Below, piece by piece: positions 32,100 through 45,450 of a stretch of 64,000 nucleotides of DNA. This DNA comes from Punica granatum. Taxonomy: Eukaryota; Streptophyta; Magnoliopsida; Myrtales; Lythraceae. Position 1 is the stretch's first letter. Each line of letters begins with the position of its first letter. A model generated the notes under the pieces. The model worked only from the letters and a program-made list of their open reading frames with translations, searched no databases and was not told the DNA's origin. Made by a program: the position numbers and the translations under genes. The DNA is taken from positions 20,372,274 to 20,436,273 of the forward strand of contig NC_045129.1 in NCBI RefSeq assembly GCF_007655135.1, written 5' to 3'.

Positions 32100-34880
32100 T
32101 GGCGTGATTCCTCCCGACATTATCTCGGGAAAGGTATGAAATCCTGAGCTTAATGGCATGTTTAGGACTCTATCTTTTATTTGATTCGATGATCGTGTGG
32201 ATGAAGTTATGAGATGCATTTTTTGGTCAGAAAGCATGAACCAGTCACATGATTAAACTCGGACTTTTAAAATTATAACATGTGATGAAAACTAATCCAG
32301 GCATGAAATGGACTTAGTGAAAAGTCGAGATTAAAATTGGTCGTATGAAATAAGAACGAATTCACACGAACTGGATTCCATGCATATTCGGCGCTAAGGA
32401 ATATAATCGGGTAAGAAAGTTTTAAACCGGCTTAATTGATCATTCGAACATCAAACCGACGAATTAAATCTTTTTGTGACTTTGCGTGCCTGTGTTCGTG
32501 TGCTTTGGGATGTTTGAATGCATTCTTAAATAAAACTTCACACGAACCAAATTAATCACGTAAAGTTGGTTTAAAATCGAATTTCATTCCAGGACGATCA
32601 TGAATTAGAGCTCTTATCAAGTGGTCCATTAATGCCGACTCGACGATTCGAAACTTGCAAACCAAAGCATTCATCAAATTCACCCAATTTAATTAATCTC
32701 ACACGCGTGGTTACTTGGCTAAAAAAATCCACTCGACCTTGCTAACAAATTGCACGATCCGACTAATAACTTGTAATCGTGTCGACAAATCATGAATCAG
32801 TGGGCATGCCCTTTTCGAAACTCACATTTTAATAAAATACCAGGACACGCGCCGTGTGTAGCATGGACATCTAGGGAGGACTCGCGTGTCCTGACTCGAC
32901 TCTAGGCCCGATTTGAGGCGACATGAGTCGGAACGTGGGAGTTCTCCTTAGACAACTTCCGAGTGGAGCGATTGATTTCTCAGCTCTTTCGGGGTCCACA
33001 TGATCCTGGAAGGTCCAAGTGATCTATCGACATCGGCTACTGGCCTCGAGGTCCGCATCGTACAATCTCAATTTCACTCCACGCACAAACATTTTCAGAT
33101 TCAAAGGTATGGCAATCTGTTCATGACTTGCTAACAACCTTAGGGTTTTGGCGATAGAAACACTTCAAGTTGCAGGTAAAGATAGGCAGTCGGTGCGGGT
33201 GCAGGTTTTATCTGCAAAGTCCTGTTTACTCGACCGGGGTGTTTCTTTTATCCTAGCATAGATTCGGGCGCTCAGAAAAATGGACCAAAGATGCGAGCAG
33301 GAATGGCCCGTGAAGGATTGTCCGGCCCCTCATAAGGCATGAACAAAGACCTTGGCAACCTTGTGGTGTTTCGCGTTCCCATTTTTCTACGTTTGTGTTT
33401 ATATCGGGTTTATCCATCATAAAATACAAAATTAGGCTAATCACACACTGGACATAATCAAATACATGGAAATGGGCGGGTTAAAACCCTAGGTTTAGGA
33501 CTCTGGCAAAGCACACTTATGTTATAATCTGTTAATCTGTTAGGATTACAAAACAGTAAAACTTAAAATGAACCCACACACTCAAGACTTGACGACAGAC
33601 ATCATGTAAGTCAAGTCATTTCTAAACAAAGTCGAATGCTAGATGCCCTTCAAGGGCGGTTCATGGCCAATTTTTATCATATGCGTCTATTCTATTTTTG
33701 TCTGTTTAGGATAACGACAAGTATGCTAAGCAACCCTGATTCATATCCTGATAATCACGTAAACATGGTAATCAATTTACACTACTTGTCTTCTTTATCT
33801 ATTTTTATTTGTCTTTGTCTATTTTGCGATGGTTCAAGCCCGAACCCATATAATACGATTCACATGGTGTCCGATAGCCCAATCATCGATCACAGGGTTC
33901 AACACTCCCACACACATCGAGTATGTGTGACCCGAGTGCGGTACTGGGTCTAGCCTCGAGTCATTATTTCGATCCCAGTAGTATTCAAATGGAGGATGAC
34001 TCGGTTCAGGATGCGCGAAGTGAGGTCAGACAATCACTCGGGAGTTCGACCGGTCCCATAGCTATCACGAGGACCATCTGATCACCCTAGGATCTGTTGA
34101 GTCGTTCGATTCAATCTCCGACTCTCACGAGCCGACGTCGCATTAATTTCGGTTTCGGACTTTTCAAAACTCGTGGTGAGCATGAGCGGAATATTAGCCG
34201 AACGTGAGTTGATCGGGATCCATTTGTTATAATTTATATTTATTATTTGAGAGCACATTGCGAGGTATTTATTTGTACATTCATCTATATAATGATCCCG
34301 GTCGGCAAGCCTGAGGTTTGGGAGTCGGAACTGGTCGAGTTAGTTTACAAATCCCTGAGACGAGTGGGACCACACAAGTCACGGGCTCAGTCCTCGCAGT
34401 GAACCGGCTATCACGGTCTGGTTAGTCGGGATGCGACGATGGTGGACCGATCCCTTAACCGGAGGATCCCCTCCTCTTTCGGTCTCTAAACCCGAATTGA
34501 TTATTTCTATGAATTTACTGTGTCAAACCGAGCGAGACGAGCGAAACCTAAATCAAGTGATAAATAAATTAAAATGACAAATCCTAGACAAATTAGAGTA
34601 CCGATAGAGCGTGCGAGATATAGGCCACATGCAACAAAACCCCCGAACGTGGAATTCCTTATTCTGCAAGATCATATGCCTTAGCAGACTTGGTGTATCC
34701 ATTGCCCCTAGACTCGGACAACTCACTGGCTCTCGACCTCATGGTCGTAAACAAGTAGCGGCGACTCATTCTCACCTGTGTCCGTCACGCGTCTCTGGGA
34801 AGGTGTACACTCCCAAGCCGTACGAGCAGCGAGCACCCACGCTAGTTTGACAAGATGAAATTCGGGTCCACACAGTTGAC
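32100..34880 (+). repeat. Long Ty3/gypsy LTR-type repeat (Tat/Ogre-like), copy 2
   Basis: Diverged copy of 2150-4390 in the same orientation. Matching landmarks are ggcccgatttgaggcg (32906), ccgagtgcgg (33932), gatcgggatccattt (34211, as at 3717), the gtgcgagatataggcc phrase (34610, as at 4125), gcggcgactc (34758, as the TGGCGACTCC at 4273) and the final aaattcgggtccacaca (34858-34874). The primer motif has decayed. No coding region follows. Confidence 0.55.
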
Positions 34881-34904
34881 AAAGTCCAAAATGATGCAAC
34901 AAAG

Positions 34905-35135
34905 CATATGACTGAATTGATGTGACCAAGCGGAAAGACTAAATTGATGTGACTAGGGATCAAATTGACGTGACCAATGACCAAATTAATATGACTAAGA
35001 ACGAAATTGATGTACCCAAGAACTAAATTAATATGACCAAGGATTAAATTGATATGACTAGGGATGAAATTGATTTGACTAGGAACGAAATTGATGTGAT
35101 ATGAGACGAAATTGATGTGATATTTTTTTCAGGGA
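34905..35135. repeat. Short-period tandem repeat (~20-23 bp)
   Basis: About ten imperfect units built on aaattgatgtgactaggga, with drifting spacing (gaccaagga, gactagggat, gactaagaac). The similarity is clear along the whole block. It directly follows the end of LTR copy 2. Confidence 0.8.
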
Positions 35136-35179
35136 TCCAATTGATGCAATTTGCATAAGTCAATGACGAAATTGTAGTT

Positions 35180-35740
35180 TACTCTAAATAACACTTTCAC
35201 TGGCATTTTTCCAAAACCCTGCCGCCTCCCCTCTGATTTTTGGGAAGAAATTTAAAAAGAAAAACTAAAAAAAAAGGGAAAAAAAGGGCAAGAACCCTAA
35301 GGAGGCCGGGGAATGTGATTTAAAATTACTTGGATCCACTAGTGGGTTTGGCTACAAAATATTACTAGGAAAGTGGATGCCCAAGATAATCTAATTTCCA
35401 ATATGGTAGTACTATACATTCCTATTCCTACTGAAATGTGAACATCCCTTCTTATGTTTAGCGTGAGCTTTGTCTTTGGAAGTGAATTATGCAAGGTTAT
35501 ATTCTTTTGTGATAGATAAATTTAATTAAATAATAGATGGTTTTATGCATGATGAGCTGTTGTGTTTGGTTATATTGTGTCTGTATATATGTAGTCTAAA
35601 ATATATACTCTGTTTTGTGCATTAAATTGATGATTCTAGTATATATAGTTTAAATTTATTCTGTCTGTTTTATGCATTAAGTTGATGATTCTACTATAGT
35701 CTAAAATTGATTTGTTCGTCAAGAGTTGTTTATAATACAT
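35180..35740. other. AT-rich non-coding, unassigned
   Basis: No gene is seen. A phrase around tgcattaa(a/g)ttgatgattcta is repeated at about 35617 and 35670. Confidence 0.3.
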
Positions 35741-35789
35741 GGAATTTATTTTTTAAATATTGATAGTGACATGGATGAATCGTTGAAAG

Positions 35790-36440
35790 AGTTGCAAGTA
35801 TGATGGGGAGCTTTTCTCATGGTGCTCATACACCGCCAAAGGACAGTTGTTTCATTGCATGGTTTATTGCAAGCATGTACTGCTCATTTAACCATTAGAA
35901 AGAATAAGCGAAGAAGGATCGTCCAGATCGACGATTTGTCCGAGAAGAACTATCTTTGATTCTGATTTAGCATGCATAGAGATTACCCATCTGGATCAAA
36001 GATGCTTTCATAAACTGTGTGATATATTGAAAACTGTTGGGAGGTTATTGAATACGAAAAATATGTGCCTAGAAGAAATGATTGTTGCGCGTTTACATAT
36101 TTATGCTCATCATGCGAAAAATAGAGTAATCAAAAGACAATTCATGTGAAGTTGCGAGATTACTAGGAGGCACTTCACTGCGGCATTAAAGTCAATCCTT
36201 CTTTGCCATGATATTTTACTCAACAAATCAGAACCTGTACCAGAAAATTTAATTGATTACATATGAAAGTTGTTTAAGGTACCTTTTAAATATTGAGAGA
36301 ATATTTAATTATCTTATTATAAAAACAGCACTATATTAACTTAAGATAACTTTTTTCAGAATTGTTTATTAGGTGTTTTGGATGGAACATATATTAGGTG
36401 CACCGTCCCTGAAATCGAGAAGCCTAGGTACAGAACATAT
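35790..36440 (+). pseudogene. PIF/Harbinger transposase (HARBI1-like nuclease) fragment
   Basis: The plus strand reads through segments typical of plant Harbinger nucleases: a CLEEMIVARLHIYAHHAKNR segment near 36065-36120, TRRHFTAALKSILL near 36165, and LDGTYIRCTVPEIEKPRYRT near 36378-36435, which holds the first aspartate of the DDE triad. An intron-like gap (about 36278-36358, gt...ag) separates the last two, as known in this family. There are several stops, for example in the FM-stop near 36148 and the YI-stop near 36263. The rest of the catalytic domain is missing. Confidence 0.75.
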
Positions 36441-37129
36441 ATTATTTCAGTGGGTGCCACCTGGTGGACAGCAGGTCACACATTTACTTCCTTTTCTCTT
36501 TTTTAAAGTAAAAAGTATGAGGCCCTCATTAAGTGCTCACCATTGAAGGGTGGAGTGTTTTTTTAAAGTAAATATTATGCTAGTATTATTTATTTCCTTG
36601 GATGAATAATACTCAATTAAAATATTGAGAGTGAAAAATTGTTCTCTTAATGGACTCACAGATTTTTATTTATAAGAATTTTAATTGGTTTTTACTGATT
36701 CAAAGTGGGTGTTATTGTCGCTTTGGGTGATGTAATGCCTACGTGAAGCCGTGTGGGTTGCTAGGGACATCCAAATGGGTGTCATGCATTAGAGATAATC
36801 TTAGATTACAGGAAGAAAATCATGAATATCGGTAAGACAGCAGAAATATACCCGAGCACAAGCACCTCCGGGACTTCATGAATGAAGAGTATAATATAAG
36901 GTATTTGGGGATTGAGTAGACTCTAGATTGGTACTTAAGAGAGCGTATAACATGCTCCAACAGGCGGCGAAGGCGATGAAGAAGATGATTATGAATTTTG
37001 AGCACCAGTACAAGCCAACAAAAAGCTCGTGCAAAATTTATGAGAAGCTAAATTAATCTAGTTAGGAGAAACAATAATAAGTTAGATCAAAAATTGAAGA
37101 ATTAAATATAAAATTTCTTATAAGTTATA
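36441..37129. other. AT-rich non-coding with possible transposon remains
   Basis: No supported gene. 36835-37020 keeps a partly open frame (KHLRDFMNEEYNIRYLGIE-like) that I cannot assign. It may belong to the Harbinger remnant. Confidence 0.25.
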
Positions 37130-37420
37130 TCACGAATCTTGTTTGATTTTGAAGTTTTTTTTTCTAATAAATTTAATTGCACTTATGTTCAATTCAGCAA
37201 TATAATTATTACTTTTTCATTTTTTTTTAATTTTTAATATTAAAATTTCTCCACTATTCATTATTTTTTTTTACAATTCAACAACACAATTATTAATTTA
37301 TCTCAACTAGTCATTATTTTTCTCACTTTTTCTCATAACTCAATAACACAATCATTATTTTTTTAAAAAAATTTCTCCATCCACCTTATCATTACAACCA
37401 AAATAAATAAATAAATAATG
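37130..37420. mobile_element. AT-rich MITE, degenerate copy of the dispersed family
   Basis: Contains the family phrases ctccactattcatta, acaattcaacaacacaat and tctcaacta. The ends are unclear. Confidence 0.4.
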
Positions 37421-37425
37421 GCTTG

Positions 37426-37648
37426 TTTAGTTTCAAAGTACGATTTTAAAATCCTACTTTAACTTAATTATACCCACATCAAAACAAAATAATTTATACA
37501 AAGTCAAAAGATGGACCCCATATATATCACTCTTTTTCTATAACAAAATAAAATAATATATACGAAGTCAAATATTAAGCCCCATTTATACCACTTTTTT
37601 TCAAAATTAAAATCTAATTTTAAAATTCTATTTTGAAACTAGACGCAG
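37426..37648. mobile_element. Second MITE type with ~28-bp inverted ends
   Basis: The left end (gtttagtttcaaagtacga, from about 37428) pairs with the inverse of the right end (attctattttgaaactagac, to about 37645). The arms share the core tttcaaa followed by attttaaaat. It is AT-rich with no coding. Two internal phrases (aagtcaaa, followed by cccca and atataccact) suggest an internal duplication. Confidence 0.6.
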
Positions 37649-37659
37649 CATAAATATAT

Positions 37660-38223
37660 TTATACATAATTGGAATGCGTTAAGTTAAACTCAATTACAT
37701 TTCCAAACATTCCTAGGGAGTCGATCTTAGTCCACTCAGTCCTCTCCCCTTTCATGCGGGCAATATCCGACGTTAACGGGCCTCTCACGGATTGAGGAGG
37801 CCCCACATCAAGAAAGCACAAGTAAACAACGCGCTAATTGGTGGGTGGAAGAATAACCGCCCCGAGTACAGTTGAGGAATAATAGCCGCTCCGACTACAG
37901 TTGGAGGATATCAAAGAAGAAATAATATAACATAATTGTAGCGTAACGAATTCTCACATAGCGTGTGCCTGCTGAGGTCTAGATGCCGAGACATTTCATG
38001 AACAACAATTAAGTATATATGCTTAATTTTATCGAGCAAGCTGAAAATAAACCAAGCTTTACATCAACATTAAGCATAGAACATGGACTGTGTTTGTCCT
38101 TCTGAAACGAGAGAGATTAACTCAGCCAAATCCACCTTTTAACCCTTCAGTAAAATCACAGGTAGTTTCACTTCCATCTATTCTTAAATTGCCATTATTA
38201 CACGACGGCCCGTGTATCGGTGA
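37660..38223 (-). other. 3' flank of SABATH gene 1 (duplicated block)
   Basis: Downstream sequence of the gene. 37840-38223 matches 46555-47107 in patches (gaataaccgccccga, agttgaggaata and a gagacatttcatgaacaacaat phrase), showing that the duplication of exon 3 included its 3' flank. Confidence 0.5.
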
Positions 38224-41200
38224 CTATTTGCGTTTCAGAACAACGAAAAGCTGAATCTTATCACGGTGGCTCGACTCCAGCTCCTCAGAGGCATCCAGTA
38301 GCTTCTGAATCAGCCTGCTAAAGAACTCATCGATAATCCCTGTGCCAAAGTGGGGCGTGAGCATGCCTTCCATTGCAGCCCTCACGTGTTTCACCCATTT
38401 GGGGATATTGATGGGACCATTCTTCAATGGCGATGGATTAATGAGTTCAATAATCTCGATTTCGAATGATCCATTTTGGTTGATGAGCTCAGTCATCTCT
38501 TCCGGGGAGGGAGTGTATAGTGGCAAATTGAAGGAGTCCACTTGATGTTCCGTGATCAATTCCTGCCACAAAATTAATTAAGAATTTTTTTTTTTTGGTG
38601 AACTTAGGAGAGGCTACTTTGCCTTTTCAGATTCTGTTCCTTTCCATTTGCATCTTCTATCTCCGTTACAAATAAATTTCAGGGGCCTAAGAGAACGATG
38701 AAGATATGGGAATCCCACCGATGAGACTAAAATTAAGGACCTCCTAATATATAATTTAGTTATTCACATGGACAATTCGAAGTTTAATTTTGTTGAACAA
38801 TAATAATTATTTGTAAATGGGGATCTTATATCCACCCGAAGTAATGGGAATCTTATAAAATAGCAATTAGTCATGATGACAAGTGTAATACCATCACTTG
38901 AAAAAGGTAGAATCTACAATGAAATCCCAACTTGTATATAATAATGGGACATTTATTTCAGTCATTAGATCCTACAAACTTTTAATCAGATCCGTCCCTT
39001 GTTTACATATATTGCCTATAGGCCATAGTATTTTCTTGGTCCTTAATATTTTCATTTCACAATTTTCCCTATAATGTTATACCATTATTCTCGAATCTTC
39101 CTGCCACATGTACCAATTACATTCCGCCACGTCACTTATCAATGCCAAGTCACCAAATCGGATCATAAAAACTAGTTTTTAAAGGAAACAATCTAATATG
39201 AGCCAGTCACTTCAGTGACACATCATCAACATGTAAGGCGGGTTTTAAGTTATGGACACGTTAACGACACGTAAACGAAACATCATCAATACGTGAGCGG
39301 CTCTATAATTTTGTTGTACTTTACATGTGGCTTGATGGATTTGTGACACCATTGAAAGATCTATGGGTCAAAATGTTTTCTTCAGTATTTAAAGGACTAG
39401 AAAAAACTAGCGTTCTACCATAAAATATAATTTAGCGTTCAAGTATAAAATTTGCCCTTGAAAAATATAATGGTTCTATTCATGTACATAATACTTTTAT
39501 TGTTCACTGTCATATATTAAACCCCTACAGAGAAAATACTGCACATTTAAATCAAAGTACTACATCTTTCAAGAGTAGTTGTCATTATGCCTAATTGTGA
39601 TCTAGGAATATCCCTTCTTATTAATATATACTTTCTTAGCAAAAGAAATTATGTCCAATGTAGTGTCTTTTGTGAAAACTAAACAAATAAGACAAACCCT
39701 ATCATCCGGTCGGGATGATATGCAATGCGACATATGTATTGTGCCGTCCATCTCATTCTTGATAATGATACATTAGATGCTATTTCATGCGTCGATCCAC
39801 TTGAATAAAATGAAAGTTTATGTAACAATAATACATCACTAAACAAAATAAATTTTCACTTTTATGAGAAGTTAGACCGTAACTTTTCAAGTCAAGAGAT
39901 TCTCAGATTATATATAGTTGTTTTAGAGGGTACTTTTCTCTTTAGGAATATTATATTTGTGAAGAAAAGAAAAGAAAATAGAGAGGGAGATGTGTAGATC
40001 AAGGTAAGAGAGGGAGCGATAATAGGAGGAAGAGAGTGAAAGAGTGAAATAAGAGGATTACAGTTATGTACAGTGTTCCCACCGAAAAGAAGTTATTTAT
40101 AGTTTTCATAGAAGAAGTTATTTGTTGTGTATGTACAATTATATCCTCAATTTAGCGGTTGATATCAATTAGAGATATTTTCTTAAGGGTTTTTAGAAAA
40201 TGAAAAGTGTGACCAGATGGAATCTTCCTTTTAATACATTAATTAGATAATTAGATGAATACTCGTGCTCCGCACATGTTATCAATTACTGTACATTCCT
40301 TTATCGTATTATATCTTACCCAATTAAATTCATATGAACTTTTTGTAGTAAAAACTTAAAACTATCGTAATAAATTTTGACAGTATTAAATTTTTTTATT
40401 TTAAAACTAAGTGTTGCACATTAGATTTGGGGTGAGGACAAGAGAGAGAAAAGTGAGGGGAGAGCAGAATAGGAGAAGTTGGTAGTTGTAGTGTTGAATG
40501 GGTGAGGATAAATACACAATCTATATGACTAGAGTCATCCGTTTTACGGTAAATGGATAAAGTTTTCATTTTTCTCTTTATAAAATTCAATTTGGAACGA
40601 TTCATTTTTTAAGAATAACTTTGTCTATTTACTATAAAATGAGCGGTCCTAGCCATATGGTCTGGTGCTTATTTAGCCTAGCCTTTGCTGAATTTATCAT
40701 TTTGTCCTTGATCTAGCGATTTGTAAACATTAAAACATATGTATTGAGAGCGCATTGGGAAGATAAAATGACACGAAAACCCAATCTTTTTCATAATAGT
40801 ATAAATAGGTATAGATATTAGATAAATGGTTCTGGTATACAGGGGTTACATGACTTACATTAATTGATGAATGGAGACGTGTTACAACAGGATTATATTA
40901 AATCCTGTTGATAGATTGTTGCGCCTCTTTATGTCATTACTGATAGTTAAATTTGCGTTACTCTTTCGTACTAGAATAATTATATGAATGGCTCATTGCG
41001 TCACTTTATCTCATTTTTTACCCATAATGATATTTGCGTGACTCTCTCGTAATAAAATAACTAATAAATATTAAAATAAATTATGATAACACTGTAAATT
41101 TTCTTTGAAAAAAAAGTTACTACAACGTTGGATTTGGGAGGGAAGGGAGTTCCGCTGGGGGGAATTCCCCATCCGGCCACCACCCCTTCGGCGATCTCGC

Positions 41201-44200
41201 TGGGCAGTATGTGGGCGGCAGGACCACAATCCCCCCCCCCCCCCCCCCCCCCTTCCTTCCTTTTTCTGTATACTTTTAGAATCGTTTTTTTTTTCCTAAT
41301 TTTCTGAAAGTTTTAAAGTTCAAAATATTATTTGATCAATCAAGAGGCGCCACATGGATCGATTTAATACCATTAATTTCTAGTTATGGTTTTGGATTAA
41401 GGGTTACTTGATTTTAACTTGAACTTTAACTTTAACTCAATACACTACACAATAAAAATACACATTTCCCAATTCAAAAATTTTAACTTTAACTTTAACT
41501 CAACACACTATACAACAAAAACACACGTTTCCCAAGTTAAATTTATAATCACATCTCATTTGTCTTTTTTCACAATCAAAATCAAAATCAAAATCAAAAT
41601 AACTTTAACTCTGAATCCAAACGGCCCCTTAGGATTCGAGCCAAAATGATACTTTTAGGACAGAAATTTACTTTCGGTATAGTTCTGGGACTCTAATATT
41701 AATTTTCTCTAGAGAAAAATGAGCGAAGTTGGCAGCTACTTTTGTTGAATTTACAATCACGATCTTAATTTCGTGATTCTTATAAATTGAGATATGTGCA
41801 ATCAGTGCATTTCTGGAAAGTAAAAGTTATGCCAAGAGAATCCTTCTATTTTAAATAGTATAGATAATATATATATATATATATAAATAGAAAATAGAAT
41901 AACTAATAAATTAGTAATTAATAGATAAGAATAATAACATGGTCATATTGGGCCACAATGGGATGCGCCATGTGCATGCAAACAGAGACCATTTAATACA
42001 TCAACTAAATATATACGTACAAATATAATGATATGATTTTCTCAAATAAATAATGGAGTCATTTTCTACAAGTTATTCTTTTTCATTTTTTTTAATGGGA
42101 GATGGTTTAGAGACATAGACCAGCGCATACAATCCATATACATGCATGCATTGGAATACATACGGATACGAATAGAGATACGTACATCTTTCACCATGTC
42201 CAAGAAGCTGGAGGCCATGAGATCAGCCATGATCCCTGCTGGAAGTCGATGATGAGGCATCCCTTCGGGGATTCCAGGCATTATTACTACCACCATGCCC
42301 CCACTGACGAGCTCCTTTGCCCTTGCATCCAGAAACCTCCCAAGATCCTCGGTGAATTGCGCCCTGTAGGCCTCTACTACCTCAGAAGGCGCGCTTGTGT
42401 AGTGAACCCTACCCCGGTTCCATGCCTTAGAGCTTGGGTCAGCCAACTCTTTTGGCACCTCCGACAGCCAGTGAAGGGCAATGGAGGAGTACGCAAGGTG
42501 AAGGGAAGATTCCGGGAACAGCTGCCCGTGGAAAGATCCCGGGACTCCGGCAGCAAAGTAGGGTTTTTCATGTGGGAGGGAAGTAAAGAGGGTATTGAAA
42601 TCATTTGAAGCACAGTCATTGAAGAATACTTGGAATTCAGGTTCCATGCACTGAGGATTGTCATCAGTGGGAGATAATTGGGACTTGTACTTTTGTTTCA
42701 GGACATCTACCAAGTTTTGCATTGCCATGAACGTGTTGGGTCCGGTGGCACATCCCATGTCTGCTATACGGATTGTATTGGAGGATGAGGAGAGCTTTTG
42801 TACGTCAAATTTCTCCATTATTCCCTCGTTGATCTTGTCCTTCACTACATTTATGGCTTGTCTCTGCAGAATTGTGAGTATTTCAAATTGGATGAAATTT
42901 TTTAGATGTTGTCCCTCAAGTCATAAGAAGATGCTGACGGTGGTAATTTTCCCTTTACTGTCCGCAATAAATGGTTTTCTTTTTGGGGTTAGTTGCGTAA
43001 AAGGTTTAATGTTTGCAGTTAGTTTCAAATCTATTTCAACGCTTCAATTGAAACATAAAAAGATATACCATTCATATGTTTGCTAGAATGGGATTGTTGT
43101 CATTTTTTTTTTCATCAGGCCTTCTTGGCCCCTATCTTTCAAATTCGAATCTTTAAAGGGTTATAGTGATCCACGGATAGTGCATTTGGCTTCTTTCAAG
43201 GTCCCTATTGAGGTGAACATTCTTTAGAGACCTTGCTGTAAATCCAATTAGAACGTAGTGATCAACTGATAACTTTCTTAATTGGATTTGATGATGAGTT
43301 ATTTTATCAAATTTTGAAAAATATTAGTGGCTTAAACATTTTTATTAGATTTATGTAGTTTTGAGTCACTGGAACGCCAAGAGAAACGGTAAAAAACTGA
43401 TAGAAAATTAACGGAGTCCCATACTACAAAAATTACAACTAGAAGCCTATTTTTGCAACAATTCAAATGTTGAGATAGATTTGAAACTGAATACTAATAT
43501 TGGGCTTTTTGCGCAATTAACCTTTTTATTTTTATTTTCAAATAAATGGTCTTTTGAATCTATGCCTAATGCCTCAAACAAATTTCTCCCAGGACATGAT
43601 CCCGATGAGACCTTCCATGTCAAGTCTAGGAAATTTAGCTAAATTAACTACACATGGATGACTTTCACTGAACAAAGAAAAATGATTGACTTGTAAGATA
43701 TTTTTTTCTATTACATGAAAGGCTTATATATCTAGTTAAAGGAAAAAGAATTAAGTAAAAAAGCACTAGCGAAAACTGATTGGTTTAGAAGCCGGAATTT
43801 CCATTACTATCTAATTAAGCCAATGTACTCGTACTGAAAAAAGGTATGAATATCACAGCCATATATGATTTCACTGAAATATATGACTAGACATTTGATC
43901 ATGCGATTGATGATGATGTTTCGCAAAGTGGCATTGTAGTAGCACTCAATCTCAAATTATGTGGTGAGAAAACAAAAGGAATCTCGAATTGTAATTAATG
44001 AGTTTAGAATTAAATTCTCATTAAGATTTTTCATATATCTTTATTTCCGCTTTTCTAATTATCCCCTGCAAGTCAGCAAAGCCGACTGAAGAGGGCCGAG
44101 AAGTTTGATGGAACAGGTGACTTTACCTGGTATAGAGAGTTTCTGCTGTAACTGTAATCCCCGTCACCGCCATTCACTGCCAACAATTTCTGTTCTGAAT

Positions 44201-44210
44201 ACCCAGCCAT
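38224..44210 (-). CDS. SABATH-family carboxyl methyltransferase, gene 1
   Basis: Three exons on the minus strand: 44210-44127, 42863-42186 and 38562-38224, all joined in phase 0. Donors are GTAAAG and GTACGT; acceptors are CTGCAG and GTGGCAG. The product is 366 residues, normal for the family. It transfers methyl from S-adenosylmethionine to a small-molecule carboxylate in the cytosol. Visible motifs are NGGDGDYSYSRNSLYQ with Gln28 (aligned with a carboxylate-binding Gln of salicylate methyltransferase), IADMGCATGPNTF (61-73, SAM binding), FFNDCASNDFN (107-117), GVPGSFHGQLFP (133-144) and SIALHWLSEVP with Trp159. The VDSFNLPLY segment opens the last exon. The style resembles loganate/farnesoate-type members; the substrate is not determined. 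Intron 2 is 3.6 kb. An in-frame ATG at 44306 lies too near the predicted TATA box to be preferred over 44210. Confidence 0.88.
38563..42185 (-). other. Intron 2 of SABATH gene 1
   Basis: AT-rich, with no gene. 38563-39760 shares patches with 47450-48060 beside the orphan exon (agcaaaagaaattatgtccaatgtagtgtc and the catc(a/c)gg-tcg phrases), so part of the intron was duplicated too. It also holds a 22-base C run (41231-41252) and a pair of similar acttgaactttaactttaactca phrases with an (atcaaa)n run (41400-41640). A TA run is at 41866-41884. Confidence 0.6.
41231..41252 (-). repeat. Poly-C tract (poly-G on the gene's sense strand)
   Basis: 22 uninterrupted C on the plus strand, inside intron 2 of gene 1. 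Confidence 0.9.
42864..44126 (-). other. Intron 1 of SABATH gene 1
   Basis: 1.26 kb, AT-rich. No coding or element is clearly recognised. Confidence 0.6.
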
Positions 44211-44321
44211 TATCTTTGGATGACGTTCTTTGCTCGATCGAGTAGCTCTTCCTCTTGCAAGCCAACGCCAACTTCTTCGTCTGTTACAACAAATGATAGA
44301 GACCAAGTCTATGTGCCCTTT

Positions 44322-44336
44322 AATTTATAATTGGCG
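44322..44336 (-). promoter_or_regulatory. TATA box (with CCAAT-like site) of SABATH gene 1
   Basis: The minus strand reads CCAATTATAAATTAAA about 115 bases upstream of the chosen ATG. This would start transcription near 44295, a 5' UTR of about 85 nt. Confidence 0.45.
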
Positions 44337-44339
44337 TAA

Positions 44340-45334
44340 TGGTTAGGCTATACGGAGGATGGGACTAAACTGCCCTTAATCATTGAGTATCTCACCACTC
44401 AACATATGCAATTGTGTATTAAAAGTACTATTATCCTTTTTTTTTTAACAGGGAAGCAGTTATGAATTTAAACTCAACCAATAGTCCCTCTCGACATATA
44501 TATATGTCTGATCATAACAACATCTATATGTTGCACACAGCACATTTATGACTTTTCTTTACTTTTTAACCAAGATATCCTAATTAAGAAGAGAAGCAAA
44601 CTCCCTTACTATCAGAGGAGATCCCTTATTTGTTCCAGGATGCATACTTTAAAGGTGTCATGAAACATGTTTCTACCTGAATTTGTCATGTAAAACTTTT
44701 CAGTCAGGCGAGACTGTTTCATCGAAGGACCCACTGATTGCTACTGGGCCCCAAAGGACAAACAAAATACAACAAGAAGATGAGACATTTCAATAGTACA
44801 AGAGAACATAGGAGCAGGAGGACAAGACAAAAGATGAAGGATAACACTAACGAACGAAGACAAGAAGTGCAAGAAAGATCAAAGCCAAATCTTTTTTTTT
44901 TTTACAAAAAAGCTCCATGAACTTAATATAATAAAATAAAAATTCTTATAATTAATAAAGAAACATAAACATTCCTATTATGAGTACCGAACATAAAATA
45001 TCTCAGTTATCAGGCAAGAACGTGTATCATTGAACTATACTCTTTTCGATAACAAAAATCCTAACTTTAATAAGCACTTGACTTATCTAGCCAATCAGCA
45101 AAAAATGTTTCCTTCCCTTTAAAATGTTAATAGCTGAATGCAACCAAAGTGGAGAGTAGAGAGTTGAATATTAATTAATATAGATTTGAGAAAGAAAATA
45201 TAATACAATGTCGTCCACTCTCGCCTGTTAATTAAAAGTTTGCCAGTTCGATTTTCGTGATGAAACTGTTCGTTGCTTCTATATTAATTATTAAAATCTC
45301 TCTTTCATTGTTCTCAATTCATGAACTTATTCGT

Positions 45335-45368
<34 letters not shown>

Positions 45369-45450
45369 TATGTATGTAAATATATTAATAAAGACTTGTC
45401 TGTACTTTTAATGAGCATTTGAGTTCATAAAGTGCACCGGATGAAACCTC
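44340..45450. other. Upstream flank of gene 1 with repeat scraps
   Basis: No gene. A TA microsatellite lies at 45338-45364. A SINE-like scrap (gttcgattttcgtgatgaaac) lies near 45245. A 60-codon Lys/Arg-rich frame at 44738-44920 ends in a T-run and is not credible. Confidence 0.4.

Noticed and set aside
44211..44306. Upstream in-frame start extending SABATH gene 1 by 32 residues
   Set aside because: The extension is Arg/Trp/Ser-rich, unlike family N-termini, and its ATG lies only about 15 bases from the predicted TATA box.
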